This document shows positions 15,174 to 24,291 of a stretch of DNA of 64,000 bases, piece after piece (position 1 is the stretch's first letter; each line of letters opens with the position of its first letter). The stretch is from Gemmatimonadaceae bacterium (GTDB lineage Bacteria; Gemmatimonadota; Gemmatimonadetes; Gemmatimonadales; Gemmatimonadaceae). The position numbers and the translations under genes were made by a program. The DNA is taken from positions 124,001 to 188,000 of the forward strand of contig JABAQJ010000004.1 of the NCBI GenBank assembly GCA_019186945.1, written 5' to 3'. A model generated the notes under the pieces. That model searched no databases, was not told where the DNA came from, and saw only the letters and a program-made list of their open reading frames with translations.

Positions 15174-16379
15174 TCAAGCCCGACGCGATGAGCGCCACAG
15201 ATCTATCGCCCGCCGGACTCCCTCGACGACGTCGTCCACACGCGCCGCGTAGGAGATGCGGACCCAGCCTGGCGTGCCGAACGCCGCTCCTGGAACGATG
15301 GCAACACCGGCTTCATCCAGCAGTCGCGTGGCGAAGTCCGTGCCGGCATCCCCGGCCTCGGGATTCGTGGCCGTAACATCGAGGTACAGGTAGAACGCCC
15401 CATCGGGCCTGACGATCCGCAGGCCAGGCTCGGAGTGCAACAGCTGAAGAGCGGCATCGCGCCGTGCATGGTACTCGGCCACCATCCGGGTCACGGCCGC
15501 GTCCGACTGCACTGTGTCGACCAGTGCCGCCACGGTAGCGTGCTGCGCCATTGTTGTTGCATTCGACGTTGTATGCGACTGCAGCGCGCTCATTGCCTTG
15601 GTCACGGCCAACGGCGCAACCGACCAGCCCACGCGCCATCCTGTCATCGCAAACGCTTTGGCCACCCCGTCGACCAGAACCAGGCGCTCGCGCGTTCGCG
15701 CCACCTGCAGCGACCCGGTAGCCGGTCCGTCGTAGGCGATGCGTCGGTAGATCTCATCGCTGATCACCCACCAGCCGCGATCCTCGGCCAGCGCGAGGAT
15801 AGCACCCAGCTCCTCTGCGGAGTACACGGCACCGGTTGGATTGCTCGGGGAGTTGAGCATCACGCCGCGAGTACGTGCAGTGGAGGCGGCACGCAGGCTA
15901 TCGACAGTGACCTTGAACCCAGCCGCTGGATCGCCAAGGACCGGAACGCAGGTCGCTCTGGCCAGTTCGACCATCTCATAGTAGCTCGTCCACGCAGGCG
16001 TCGGCACAAGTACCTCGTCGCCCTGGCCGAAGAGCGAGAAACACGCGTTGAAGAGAGCCTGCTTCGATCCCGTGGTAACCATCACTTCCGACGGCTCGAC
16101 GGGTGTCCGGCCCGGCGTCTGGGAGTTGACGTACTGCGCGATCGCCTCGCGTAGACGTGGAATCCCTTCTACCGCGGTGTACTTCGTGGCGCCCTCGTCC
16201 AAGGCGCGCTTGGCCGCATCGCGGATGAACTCCGGAGTGGCGAAATCCGGTTCCCCGGCCCCAAGGTCGATAACCGTCCGTCCCTTTGCCTTCAACGCCC
16301 GCGCCCGCTGGGAAACCGCGATCGTGGCTGACTCTTTGATACGCGAAACGTTGCCGGACGGCAAGAACTGCGTGCTCAT
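15174..16379 (-). CDS. Pyridoxal-phosphate aminotransferase, aspartate aminotransferase class Ib
   Basis: A 401-residue fold-type I aminotransferase, probably transferring amino groups from aspartate (perhaps also other amino acids) to 2-oxoglutarate. Visible landmarks are GAGEPDFATPEFI, YTAVEGIPRLREAIA, NSPSNPTGAVY for the PLP-ring side, ISDEIYRRIAYDG, and the PLP lysine at residue 241 in GVAKAFAMTGWRVGW; the substrate-carboxylate Arg is in VRISYA near the end. The frame continues upstream, but the ATG at 16379 matches the family N-terminus. It is divergent from the helicase-like gene; a 132-nt gap follows, so its link to the downstream repair operon is uncertain. Confidence 0.88.
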   Translation of the reverse strand: MSTQFLPSGNVSRIKESATIAVSQRARALKAKGRTVIDLGAGEPDFATPEFIRDAAKRALDEGATKYTAVEGIPRLREAIAQYVNSQTPGRTPVEPSEVMVTTGSKQALFNACFSLFGQGDEVLVPTPAWTSYYEMVELARATCVPVLGDPAAGFKVTVDSLRAASTARTRGVMLNSPSNPTGAVYSAEELGAILALAEDRGWWVISDEIYRRIAYDGPATGSLQVARTRERLVLVDGVAKAFAMTGWRVGWSVAPLAVTKAMSALQSHTTSNATTMAQHATVAALVDTVQSDAAVTRMVAEYHARRDAALQLLHSEPGLRIVRPDGAFYLYLDVTATNPEAGDAGTDFATRLLDEAGVAIVPGAAFGTPGWVRISYAARVDDVVEGVRRAIDLWRSSRRA

Positions 16380-16500
16380 TTCCCGGTTCGGTTGTGTGGA
16401 TTGGATGGAGCGAGGGCTTTCGATCGCGTATGTTTCGGCTCGCTCGCGACCTATTCTAATCGCCATGCGTCGTGCGCGCTCTTGACAACCCGGGGGAGCC

Positions 16501-18174
16501 GTGGAGCAGCGAGAAGGTCGTGACGAAGCGGGTGCGGGCCGCATCCCGCATGTTATTCACATTCTGCCGAGGGACGACGCCCAGGCTGCCTCGATCGTTC
16601 GCCCCTGGCTGGAGCGCACCGATCGTACTTCAGGGACGCCGCAAGCGCTGATAATTGCGCCAGACCGGGACAGCGTATTCGCGTTCGCCGCGGCGGTGAA
16701 CCTCGATGCCGCGTGGCTGGTTCCGATCACTGCCTCGCGACGCGGAGAACGGCGGCTTCAGCGCGGCGCGCCCGCGCTTTGCGCCACCGCACAGGACTTG
16801 ATGGATTTCATGTCCCGGTCGCTCCTCAAGCTTCAGGGGCTGCGTTCGGTCGCGATCGTATGGGCCGATGACCAGATGACAGACGACGTCCGCTCGGCGC
16901 TCGAGTCTGTTCTCGCGGAAATCCCGCGCGACGCGGAGCGGACGCTCCTCGTGGCCAACGTGTCCGAGCGCGTCGAGCAGTTCGCCACGGGATTCCTGTG
17001 GCGGGCACGTCGGATCCAGCACGAGACGCCGGCCGCGGCGCTGGGAGCGCCGGTGGAGTACGTCACCTGTGTGCCCGAGGCCCGCAGCCACGTCATGCGC
17101 CTGCTCCTCGAGCAGTTCGATCCGGCAACGACGGCGCTCGTCGCTTTCTCGGATGAAGGCGAACGCCATGCTCGTGCGTTGTGCGCCGCGCTAGGCTACG
17201 ACGATTCGCTGTCCGAGGAGTGCCGAGTCGTGCGAGACGTGGTGGAAGGCACACCAGACCTCGCACTGATCGTGGATATCCCTTCGGACCTGCGCGCCCT
17301 CGTGCGTGCGACGCCATCGGCGAGCCGTTCCATTGCGCTGGTGCCACCGGACCGTGTCACGGCAGTTGCCGCCGCTCTGGGGTACCGCGGTATCCCGATC
17401 GTGCCCACCCAGGCCCTTCGCGATGCGTACACCGCGCGCGACGCGTTGCGGGACGAGATTGTCGGCACGATGCGCGGTCGCCCACTCACCGGTGAGGTGC
17501 TCGCGCTCGAGCCGATCGCGGCCGAACGCGAACCGATCCTTGTTGCCGCCGCCCTCTGGCGACTGCTGGAGGCGGAGCGAAGCCGAAACCGCAAGCCGAC
17601 GTCGCCGCACTCGCCGGCCGCGCCGCCATTGACTGCAGCGCGCACTGACTTCACACAGCAGGCGGCGCCACGAGGCCGCGGCGGTACGGTGCGGCATCCG
17701 GAGCAGTCGTTTACCAGACTGTTCTTCAGTGTCGGCGAGCGCGATGGTGTGCAGCGCGGCGACCTGGTTGGAGCGATCGCTGGTGAGGCAGGCATCGCTT
17801 CGACGCAGATCGGGAAGATCGATCTGCGAGATACGCATGCGTTGGTGGAAGTGGCTGCCGACGTTGCCGAACAGGTCGTCGCGCGTCTGACCGGAGCGTC
17901 GTTGCGCGGCCGTATCGTGACGGCGCGGGTCGACGGCGGGCGCCCGACGCGGGATCGTCCGCCGGGCAGGGGGGGCGCGCGACCGCCCAGATCGGGCACG
18001 GGACCGCGACACGCGACACGCGGCGATCGCGGCGGGCCAGGGAGGGATCGCAGCGCACGTCCGCGCGGTGACGAGGGTGGCCGAACCCCGCGCGCGATGC
18101 GCGAATCCGAGGAGTGGGCGAATCGCGGCGATCGACTGCGCCACTCACGTCGTCGCCGAGACCACGATTCGTGA
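16501..18174 (+). CDS. Degenerate DEAD-box helicase-like protein with DbpA-type RNA-binding domain
   Basis: A 557-residue protein with a GTG start behind GGGGGAG. The C-terminal third holds a DbpA/CsdA-type RNA-recognition domain (from [21 protein letters not shown] to the end of its last strand), then a 90-residue Arg/Gly-rich tail. The N-terminal 380 residues follow the order of a DEAD-box core, but no GxTGxGKT loop exists; the DEAD position reads WADDQM; the SAT position reads VAN; the HRxGRxxR motif is absent. It is therefore probably not an ATPase, but an RNA-binding protein derived from a helicase, perhaps acting on 23S rRNA or mRNA. Its TGA overlaps the GTG at 18171 just before tdk. 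Confidence 0.7.
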   Translation: MEQREGRDEAGAGRIPHVIHILPRDDAQAASIVRPWLERTDRTSGTPQALIIAPDRDSVFAFAAAVNLDAAWLVPITASRRGERRLQRGAPALCATAQDLMDFMSRSLLKLQGLRSVAIVWADDQMTDDVRSALESVLAEIPRDAERTLLVANVSERVEQFATGFLWRARRIQHETPAAALGAPVEYVTCVPEARSHVMRLLLEQFDPATTALVAFSDEGERHARALCAALGYDDSLSEECRVVRDVVEGTPDLALIVDIPSDLRALVRATPSASRSIALVPPDRVTAVAAALGYRGIPIVPTQALRDAYTARDALRDEIVGTMRGRPLTGEVLALEPIAAEREPILVAAALWRLLEAERSRNRKPTSPHSPAAPPLTAARTDFTQQAAPRGRGGTVRHPEQSFTRLFFSVGERDGVQRGDLVGAIAGEAGIASTQIGKIDLRDTHALVEVAADVAEQVVARLTGASLRGRIVTARVDGGRPTRDRPPGRGGARPPRSGTGPRHATRGDRGGPGRDRSARPRGDEGGRTPRAMRESEEWANRGDRLRHSRRRRDHDS

Positions 18175-18176
18175 TC

Positions 18177-18788
18177 ATGCTGCAACTGACCGGTGGCTGG
18201 ATCGAGGTCATCGCTGGCGTGATGTTCAGCGGCAAGTCCGAGGAACTGATGCGGCGCGTACGGCGCGCCGTGATCGCCCGCCGGAAGGTCCAGGTTTTCA
18301 AGTCGCACCTGGACGACCGGTATCAGGGGTTGCTTGCCGTCTCGAGCCATGACGGTCGATCGGTCGCCGCCGTCCCCGTCGACTCCTCGACGCAGATCGC
18401 CACCCGCGTGGATCCGACGGCGCATGTGATCGCCATCGACGAAGCGCAGTTCCTTGACGCCGGGATCGTAGCGCTCGCGACCTCTTTCGCCCAGCGCGGG
18501 CGTCGCGTGATTCTGGCCGGTACCGATACCGACTTCCGCGGCGAGCCATTCGGCCCCATGCCAGAACTCATGGCGGTTGCCGAAGTCGTCGACAAGCTCC
18601 ATGCGATCTGCGTGTTGTGTGGCGCTCCAGCCTGCCGAAACCAACGCCTGATCGACGGCGAACCGGCGGCCTGGGATTCGCCATTGATCATGGTCGGCGG
18701 TAGCGAGACATACGAAGCGCGGTGCCGCGCGTGCCACATCGTCCGACGGCGGGATGAAGCGCAGCGGTCGCTGGCGATCGGCTGCTGA
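18177..18788 (+). CDS. tdk: Thymidine kinase
   Basis: A 203-residue type-II thymidine kinase, which phosphorylates thymidine with ATP in nucleoside salvage. It has the P-loop [11 protein letters not shown], the IDEAQFLD motif with the catalytic Glu, the substrate loop [12 protein letters not shown], and four zinc cysteines as CVLC and CRAC with the lasso region between them. An in-frame GTG at 18171 overlaps the previous stop and may be the true, coupled start; ATG at 18177 is two codons later. It is co-directional with the helicase-like gene. Confidence 0.93.
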   Translation: MLQLTGGWIEVIAGVMFSGKSEELMRRVRRAVIARRKVQVFKSHLDDRYQGLLAVSSHDGRSVAAVPVDSSTQIATRVDPTAHVIAIDEAQFLDAGIVALATSFAQRGRRVILAGTDTDFRGEPFGPMPELMAVAEVVDKLHAICVLCGAPACRNQRLIDGEPAAWDSPLIMVGGSETYEARCRACHIVRRRDEAQRSLAIGC

Positions 18789-18790
18789 GC

Positions 18791-18888
18791 GGTCGCACCT
18801 GCCACCGCGGCGGCGATTCGTCTCCCGAGCGTCCGACGGACAATCGCGCCAGATCTACGGCTCCTTGCTCGATGGCAGCCGTGCGACC
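18791..18888. other. 98-nt inverted-repeat element between tdk and the pilin operon
   Basis: Arms 18791-18804 and 18873-18888 pair over 14 bp with a 2-nt bulge. Inside, GCGATT (18813) pairs with AATCGC (18842), and GTCC/GGAC close a small hairpin at 18831-18841. The element fills most of the gap between two convergent genes. It could be a bulky bidirectional terminator or a structured RNA; there is no T tail. Confidence 0.35.
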
Positions 18889-18922
18889 TGACGCGATTGA
18901 CGACCCCGTGATAGCCCCGAGC

Positions 18923-21034
18923 CTAGCCCGATTGCAGCCGCCGATAGAAGTTGCCGACTCCGATCATGTTGAAGGTGTTGGGGTCGATCTCGTAGAACTC
19001 GTTGTCCTTGTACCGTCCGGTCAGCGGGAAGTACGGCGGTGAGTCGACATCGAGGCAGGCATCCTTGACGCGGTTCTCGGCGAAGCCGGTGTAACCACCG
19101 GAGAAGGTAGCCGTGATCCGACGCTCGATGACGCCGCCCGCCTGGTTGATGCAGCCGCCGGACGTCTGCGCGCTGTATGGCGGAACCGGCGTACACAGTC
19201 GACCGATACTCGGCCCCCCGGAGTAGTTTTCCACGCCAAACGTCGCCGTGGTCTTGCTCACGCCGTTCAGCGTGACGGCGTGCAGGAAGAAGTCCTGATC
19301 GTCGTCGAAGAAGCGTGTATTTGCGACGCCCGTGCCGTCGACGTTGCGTGGCCGGTTGAGGTCTGTGTCCGAGATATAGAGATCGTTGCCGGTGATGATC
19401 CCCAGCAGATTCTGGCAGATGGGGAGCGATGCGGGGTTCGTGACATACGTGAGGTCGTCGATCAGCTTCACCGTTCCCGCTGCGTAGAGTGTCGCCCGCC
19501 CGCGGAACTTGCCGCTCAACCAGACCGTGCCGTTGATGTAAATGACACCCCGTGAGTTGAGGTTCTGCGTACGATGTACTGGCCACAGGTACGGCTCTTC
19601 GATAGCCTGGCGCCGCGTAACGCCGGGCGTAAAGAACCCGCCGCCGAATCCCGGCCATGGCCGCCAGGATCCTGTCCGCGTGGTGACCGTAAACGTGGTA
19701 TCCGATCCGCCACGCCGGTCCTGCGCCGCCAGCTGATCGTTAGGCGCGGCGCCGATCGGTCCGATTCGTTCCGTTGGCATCAGGTGCGGATCGCCAGCGG
19801 GATAGCAGCGTGCGCCACTCGACTTGGCCAGCGCAACCTTGCTCGCCAGGACTCCACTGCCCCAGGCGTGCGAGCGCGTACGCGCTGCGGCAAGGCCACC
19901 CCAGTTCCCTGCCTGCGCCTCGAGCGAATCCTTGAACCATTTGAACCGGGCTTTCACGGAATCGTGGACCGCGAATGGAATGAACGTCGTGTCGTCCCGC
20001 ATCCCCGAGCCCTGCAAGTCGAACACGTAGTTCAGTCCGCACTGGTTCTCGATGACGCTTCGGTTGACCGATGCGGCCCCGTTGATGAACGCGTCGAGTC
20101 GAACGTTGTACGGCGTGCTCATGCGCGTGAAGAGGCTGTCGGTGCCAGCGCCGGCGGCCACGTACGGGTTGTTTCCGGCAGCCGAGTTGGCATCGAAGAC
20201 GCGGAAGTATCCCTCGGCGGGTCCGGTGAGAGTACCGTCGCCATCCAGATCGACCGCCACGAACTCGACGCGTGTGCCGCCACGAGTTCCCGCAAATGGA
20301 GTGGGCGTGAGGTTCAGATTGGCGATCGATGCGTAGCCAGGCATGAATGCCAGCCTGGCCACCGTGGGAAACCTTATCATGTTGGACGTGGGGAGCTTCG
20401 CCGATTGGTACTGTGCAGTGCCGGAGATCGTCGTCACGGCGCTGACCGTGTCCGTGTACACCGGGCCCGGTGCGCCGCCGCAAGACACCCAGTTCTGGTT
20501 GCTGTGGGCGCGTCCGCGCACGATTTCTCCTGTCGCGTAACACACGCCCGGCCACTGATCCGTGAACATCGCGTAGCGCGCGAAGTTCTCCGCCTGCAGC
20601 TGGAGCCGCCTTACGTGTCGTGCGCCGCCGTTATCGAAGGCCACGGCCACCAGTTCCACGAACTGTCCGTACTCGCCGGTCGAACTGCCACCGATACCGG
20701 CGTAAAGGTCGACCTTCACTTTCGGGACCGGCGTTCCGCCCGCGTCGATGACTCCCTGCGAGGTCATCAGCTGCACGTAACCGGAGTCCGGCAGATGCAA
20801 CGACGTGTCCTTGACGATCTGCGACTTTCCGACGGAAAGGGCCCATTCGGCCGCATACCGGTAGTCGCGCTCGCGATCGTACAGTTTGGAGAGCATTGTG
20901 GTGCTCCCCGACATGTAGATCGCGGAGATAGCCAGCCCTCCCATTGCGAACGTGAAGACCATCGTCAGCATGAGCGCCGATCCGCGGCGGTTGTCGGCCA
21001 GACGGCGTATTCTCTGTCGAAATGCAGCAAGCAT
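18923..21034 (-). CDS. PilX-like type IV pilus assembly protein
   Basis: A 703-residue protein starting MLAAFRQRIRRLADNRRGSALMLTMVFTF: a basic n-region, then Gly and a single hydrophobic helix, the PilX_N-type leader of pilus-tip assembly proteins, although the usual Glu at +5 is missing. The rest is a large secreted beta-rich part with many Gly/Asn/Thr residues and repeats of the 'RGVIYINGTVWLSG' kind, resembling DUF4900-type domains. The ATG at 21034 is preceded by AAGGAG and lies 14 nt after pilW. It is the last of four minor-pilin genes. It would help prime pilus assembly or carry the adhesive tip. It contains one CGTTAGGC octamer, here read as Pro-Asn. Confidence 0.7.
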   Translation of the reverse strand: MLAAFRQRIRRLADNRRGSALMLTMVFTFAMGGLAISAIYMSGSTTMLSKLYDRERDYRYAAEWALSVGKSQIVKDTSLHLPDSGYVQLMTSQGVIDAGGTPVPKVKVDLYAGIGGSSTGEYGQFVELVAVAFDNGGARHVRRLQLQAENFARYAMFTDQWPGVCYATGEIVRGRAHSNQNWVSCGGAPGPVYTDTVSAVTTISGTAQYQSAKLPTSNMIRFPTVARLAFMPGYASIANLNLTPTPFAGTRGGTRVEFVAVDLDGDGTLTGPAEGYFRVFDANSAAGNNPYVAAGAGTDSLFTRMSTPYNVRLDAFINGAASVNRSVIENQCGLNYVFDLQGSGMRDDTTFIPFAVHDSVKARFKWFKDSLEAQAGNWGGLAAARTRSHAWGSGVLASKVALAKSSGARCYPAGDPHLMPTERIGPIGAAPNDQLAAQDRRGGSDTTFTVTTRTGSWRPWPGFGGGFFTPGVTRRQAIEEPYLWPVHRTQNLNSRGVIYINGTVWLSGKFRGRATLYAAGTVKLIDDLTYVTNPASLPICQNLLGIITGNDLYISDTDLNRPRNVDGTGVANTRFFDDDQDFFLHAVTLNGVSKTTATFGVENYSGGPSIGRLCTPVPPYSAQTSGGCINQAGGVIERRITATFSGGYTGFAENRVKDACLDVDSPPYFPLTGRYKDNEFYEIDPNTFNMIGVGNFYRRLQSG

Positions 21035-21048
21035 GGGAACTCCTTCGT

Positions 21049-22227
21049 CTAGTGCAGGATCGGGGAACTGACCCGGATCGATGAATTCGCTGGTGAGCAG
21101 TCCTGTGCGGCAACGCCGTATTCCATCTGCACGCCAGGCTGCAGGTCGAAATCGTCCCAGGTGTAGGTGGCCCCGCCCTTGCCGACGACAGCGACCGGGT
21201 CGACGAACTGGTTCCCCACGATGCGCCGGAACAACGCGTAGCGCTCCACGTCCTTCTCGCCGGCAGCCTCGTCCGGCGATGCCGTCCAGCTTACCACGAC
21301 GTGATTGTTCACACCGCCTACGGTCACCATCGTGAGTGTCGGAACACCGGGGTTGAGTGGCAGATCGCCACACGATCGCAGTTGCATCAGGCCGATGTTG
21401 GCCAGAGACGTCTGCGAGTTCACCGTGCGCCGCATGGTCAGGGTGTCATTATGGATGTTGCGCCCGTGGAAGATGCCGACGAGGTTGACCGTCACCGTGC
21501 GGATCGAGTCCGCCCACGAGTTGGCCGCATCCCAGAAGACCGGCAGTTTGGCGTTCGACACGGGAACGATTCGGGCAGCGCTGTCGACCCGGTTGTAACT
21601 GAACAGCGACTGGCCGGCGGGGATCTGGATTCCCCGAGCCACTACACCAACCGGGCCGTCGTTCACCCGACGGAACAGGACGTATTCGTCGCTCTTGCCC
21701 GATGTGGAATCGACGGACGCCCAGTAGCTCACGGTTTCCGAGAAACTCCGCGAACCGTCGCTGTAGCGGTACGTCAGGTCCGGGTAGTACTTGGAACTCA
21801 GCGGCAGTTTGACCTGCGTCGACACGTCCAGCGCGACAGTCAGCGACGTTGGCACGTTCGGGTCGACGTAGACGGCCTGGACGTCGGAAGTATCGTTGGC
21901 GACGAGGTCGGTGTTGAACGTGACAGCGAACCGGTCGGCCTGGACGATCTTGGGTTGTGGCCGAGTTATGCCCAGCGCGGGTACCATCGGCGAAACTGCG
22001 ATGCCGATGTTCCGGAGTTCGCGGTCCACTGTATTCTGCGCGAAGCGCGCCGTCATCTGCGCATCCGTCCGACCCAGATCGGCACTCAGCCCGCGCAGTT
22101 GGAACGTGAAGAACGGCACCGCGGCGCCAAAGACCAGGATCGTGATCGTCAGCGCCAGCATCAGTTCGCCGACCGAGTATCCTGACCGTCGGCGGCGGAG
22201 CGCGGTGCGTTTCGAGGTTGGTGGCAT
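21049..22227 (-). CDS. PilW-like minor pilin (prepilin) with C-terminal fibronectin-like part
   Basis: A 392-residue prepilin. The leader is basic (KRTALRRRRSG), cleaved after Gly before YSVGELMLALTI, with the conserved Glu at mature position 5 and a long hydrophobic helix, as required for PilD processing and pilus assembly. The large globular part ends with a stretch of about 90 residues (VTVGGVNNHVVVSWTASPDE to YTWDDFD) that looks like a fibronectin type III fold. Between pilV (7-nt gap) and the PilX-like gene (14-nt gap), it fits the fimT-pilV-pilW-pilX order of minor-pilin operons. Confidence 0.75.
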   Translation of the reverse strand: MPPTSKRTALRRRRSGYSVGELMLALTITILVFGAAVPFFTFQLRGLSADLGRTDAQMTARFAQNTVDRELRNIGIAVSPMVPALGITRPQPKIVQADRFAVTFNTDLVANDTSDVQAVYVDPNVPTSLTVALDVSTQVKLPLSSKYYPDLTYRYSDGSRSFSETVSYWASVDSTSGKSDEYVLFRRVNDGPVGVVARGIQIPAGQSLFSYNRVDSAARIVPVSNAKLPVFWDAANSWADSIRTVTVNLVGIFHGRNIHNDTLTMRRTVNSQTSLANIGLMQLRSCGDLPLNPGVPTLTMVTVGGVNNHVVVSWTASPDEAAGEKDVERYALFRRIVGNQFVDPVAVVGKGGATYTWDDFDLQPGVQMEYGVAAQDCSPANSSIRVSSPILH

Positions 22228-22234
22228 GGGGCTC

Positions 22235-22624
22235 CTAGAACTGGGCGATCGCGGTCGTCTTCTTGACCGTGACCGCGAGCGAGCTGTGGGTCACCGCCAC
22301 GGTCACGGTCTTGTAGTCCATGGCTCCGGTGAGCGTGCGAACGATCGTCGTCACCCGTCTGAACATCGGGTAACCGGGGATCACCGTTTCCGTCACGGCC
22401 AGCGTGTCCATCGACGTGTAGTTTCGCTCGGCCTTGACTCGCTCGACGCGAGCGGTCGCCAGATCGATGGCCTGGTTCATCACGGACGAACTGGCGTTGG
22501 TTCTCGAATAGCGACGGCCGTACTCGGCCATGCCGATCAGCGACGCCGCCAGGATCGACAGCGCCACCACCACCTCAAGGATCGTCATGCCGCGCCGCAC
22601 GCTGGGTTGCATCTGGCGAATCAT
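22235..22624 (-). CDS. PilV-like minor pilin
   Basis: A 129-residue prepilin. The leader MIRQMQPSVRRG is followed by MTILEVVVALSILAASLIGM, giving Glu at position 5 of the mature protein and the hydrophobic assembly helix. The small globular part ends in Val/Thr-rich strands. The ATG at 22624 shares one base with the TGA of the FimT-like gene (TGATG), so translation is coupled. The frame is open further upstream inside the previous gene, but only this start yields a proper prepilin leader. Confidence 0.75.
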   Translation of the reverse strand: MIRQMQPSVRRGMTILEVVVALSILAASLIGMAEYGRRYSRTNASSSVMNQAIDLATARVERVKAERNYTSMDTLAVTETVIPGYPMFRRVTTIVRTLTGAMDYKTVTVAVTHSSLAVTVKKTTAIAQF

Positions 22625-23217
22625 CAGTTGTACCTCGTCCACGAAGACCCGTCGGAACGGTAGGACTCGGCGCGCCCGCTTGCCTGAATCACGCGAACCA
22701 GGCGGTAGTCCTCGGGCAGGCCACGCGAAGACGTGACGTAAATGTCCGCATCCGTGCTGGCGGCGCCGTCGCGAAGGAACTGGACCGCCGGGTAGCCGTT
22801 CATCGTGCACAGGTTCGGCCCGCTTACCGCGGTGCTCGGAGCGGTCGCAGGATAGGGCGACGCCGGAAGACCAAATCGCGCTCCGTCCTCCAGTGGCCGC
22901 GACGTCAAACGCTCGCCGCCGTCCAGAACGCAGTTGTTGTTGGCGTCCTCGAGGATCTCCATCCGGCGGTTTGCCTCGTCGAAGTTCACCACGATGTTCG
23001 TCTGCCGCATGATCGCGTTCCGCTCCGCACCCTGGAGCACCGTCTTCACGCTCCTCATCGCGGCGTCGGCGCGATACCTCTCGTAGTTGAGACGCGGAAT
23101 CGCCATCGCGGCGATGATGCTGACCAGCGTGAGCGCTACCGTCAGCTCGATAATCGAAAAGCCGCTACGCGCAGGACCGGCGTTGCGACTGGCGGACCGA
23201 CACCGTCTCTGTATCAT
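22624..23217 (-). CDS. GspH/FimT-family pseudopilin
   Basis: A 197-residue prepilin, first gene of the minor-pilin operon. A basic leader ends in ARSG before FSIIELTVALTLVSIIAAMA, with Glu at mature position 5. The mature part has the GspH/FimT layout: a long helix with RSVKTVLQGAERNAIMRQ, then beta strands. Some family members bind DNA during natural transformation; that cannot be judged here. The ATG at 23217 is the family-consistent start. A 294-nt gap to folE upstream probably holds the operon promoter. Confidence 0.75.
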   Translation of the reverse strand: MIQRRCRSASRNAGPARSGFSIIELTVALTLVSIIAAMAIPRLNYERYRADAAMRSVKTVLQGAERNAIMRQTNIVVNFDEANRRMEILEDANNNCVLDGGERLTSRPLEDGARFGLPASPYPATAPSTAVSGPNLCTMNGYPAVQFLRDGAASTDADIYVTSSRGLPEDYRLVRVIQASGRAESYRSDGSSWTRYN

Positions 23218-23511
23218 GCGCGCTGCGACTCCTGCGTTGTGCCGGCCACGATCGCCGGCCCGTCGGTGACTCGGGACAGGGGTTGGAGGCGAGCAAAATG
23301 CAGCCCTCCCCTCCCGTCATCCTGACGAAGCGCATCGCGGAAACGTCACGCACGGCGTCGCGCGAACCGATACTTGCCGCCCGCGTACGAAAAATGCGTG
23401 ATGCAGATCGCGCCACCAGCCTCGCCGGCAGCTATTGACGCGTCAACGGGTTGACTCGCGAACGGCACAGGCGCCGTGCAGACCCGGCGCGGCGCGTGTG
23501 CCGCCCGAACA
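23218..23511. other. Gene-free leader region of the minor-pilin operon with a 12-bp palindrome
   Basis: No gene is convincing here. At 23435-23446 there is a perfect palindrome TTGACGCGTCAA, with another TTGAC half-site at 23451. It lies about 220 nt upstream of the FimT-like start and could be an operator. I see no clear -10 box at the right spacing and no terminator after folE. Confidence 0.35.
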
Positions 23512-24162
23512 TCACGGCGAGTACGCCAGGCGCAGAAATTCGTCGCGCGTCTTGGCATCGCTCCGGAAGTTCCCCAGCAGCGCGGACGTGATCGTCTTCG
23601 AGTTCTGCTTCTCCACACCGCGCATCATCATGCACAGATGATACGCTTCGATCACAACTCCCACTCCAAGGGGATCGAGCACTTCCTGGATCGCATCGGC
23701 CAGCTGCGACGTCAGCCTCTCCTGCACCTGCAGGCGTCGCGCGAACATGTCCACCAGGCGCGCAATCTTCGACAAACCCACGATTCGACCGTGAGGGATA
23801 TAGGCGACGTGCGCCTTGCCGAAGAATGGCAGCATGTGGTGCTCGCATAACGAGTACAGCTCGATGTCCCGCACCATGATCATGTTCTCCTGCTCGTCGG
23901 AGAATATTCCCTCGCCCACGACGGTTCGGACATCCAGGTCGTATCCCCGCGTGAGCCACGCCATGGAGGCGGCCACGCGCTTCGGCGTCCGCAGCAGGCC
24001 CTCGCGGTTGGGATCCTCGCCGATGAGCTCCAGCTGGCGCTGGACGAGTACCTCGTACTCATCGAGTCGCATGGTCTCGGGATCGACGCCGCGGAAGACC
24101 ATGTCGTGCGGCTCGGCGAGCGGCAAATGATGTGCGTGATCGGTCATTGGCAATTCCGGCAT
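23512..24162 (-). CDS. folE: GTP cyclohydrolase I
   Basis: A 216-residue T-fold enzyme that opens GTP to dihydroneopterin triphosphate, the first step of folate, and also of queuosine or biopterin synthesis. The zinc-site motif [12 protein letters not shown], the [13 protein letters not shown] loop, QVQERLT, and the second zinc Cys in [14 protein letters not shown] are all present. Length and C-terminus match the type IA enzyme. ATG at 24162 is chosen; ATG at 24147 is five codons later. A possible structured leader lies 20 nt upstream. Together with the pterin-synthase gene at 4.5 kb it could feed more than folate. Confidence 0.94.
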   Translation of the reverse strand: MPELPMTDHAHHLPLAEPHDMVFRGVDPETMRLDEYEVLVQRQLELIGEDPNREGLLRTPKRVAASMAWLTRGYDLDVRTVVGEGIFSDEQENMIMVRDIELYSLCEHHMLPFFGKAHVAYIPHGRIVGLSKIARLVDMFARRLQVQERLTSQLADAIQEVLDPLGVGVVIEAYHLCMMMRGVEKQNSKTITSALLGNFRSDAKTRDEFLRLAYSP

Positions 24163-24182
24163 CGAACGTCGTTCAATCGAAT

Positions 24183-24241
24183 AGTAGTCATCGCGCCTCA
24201 GGCATACATTACCCTTTCGGGCGAGCCACCTGATGACTACT
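24183..24241 (-). ncRNA. Candidate structured leader RNA upstream of folE (three-way junction)
   Basis: On the minus strand a 10-bp closing stem (24241-24232 with 24192-24183, AGTAGTCATC/GATGACTACT) encloses two small hairpins, CCC-GAAA-GGG (GNRA loop, 24221-24212) and GCC-TGA-GGC (24203-24195). It ends 20 nt before the folE ATG, the layout of a cis-regulatory aptamer. No known riboswitch consensus is recognised with confidence. The repeat could instead be an operator pair for folE and the divergent coaE. Confidence 0.35.
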
Positions 24242-24291
24242 GACGGGACACGTTGGCGTGCTCCCGGCCTCCATGGAGGACAATCCGGTCC

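Noticed and set aside
16484-16489. TTGACA as a -35 box for the helicase-like gene
   Set aside because: It lies only about 17 nt before the GTG start, leaving no room for a -10 box and start site upstream of the gene.
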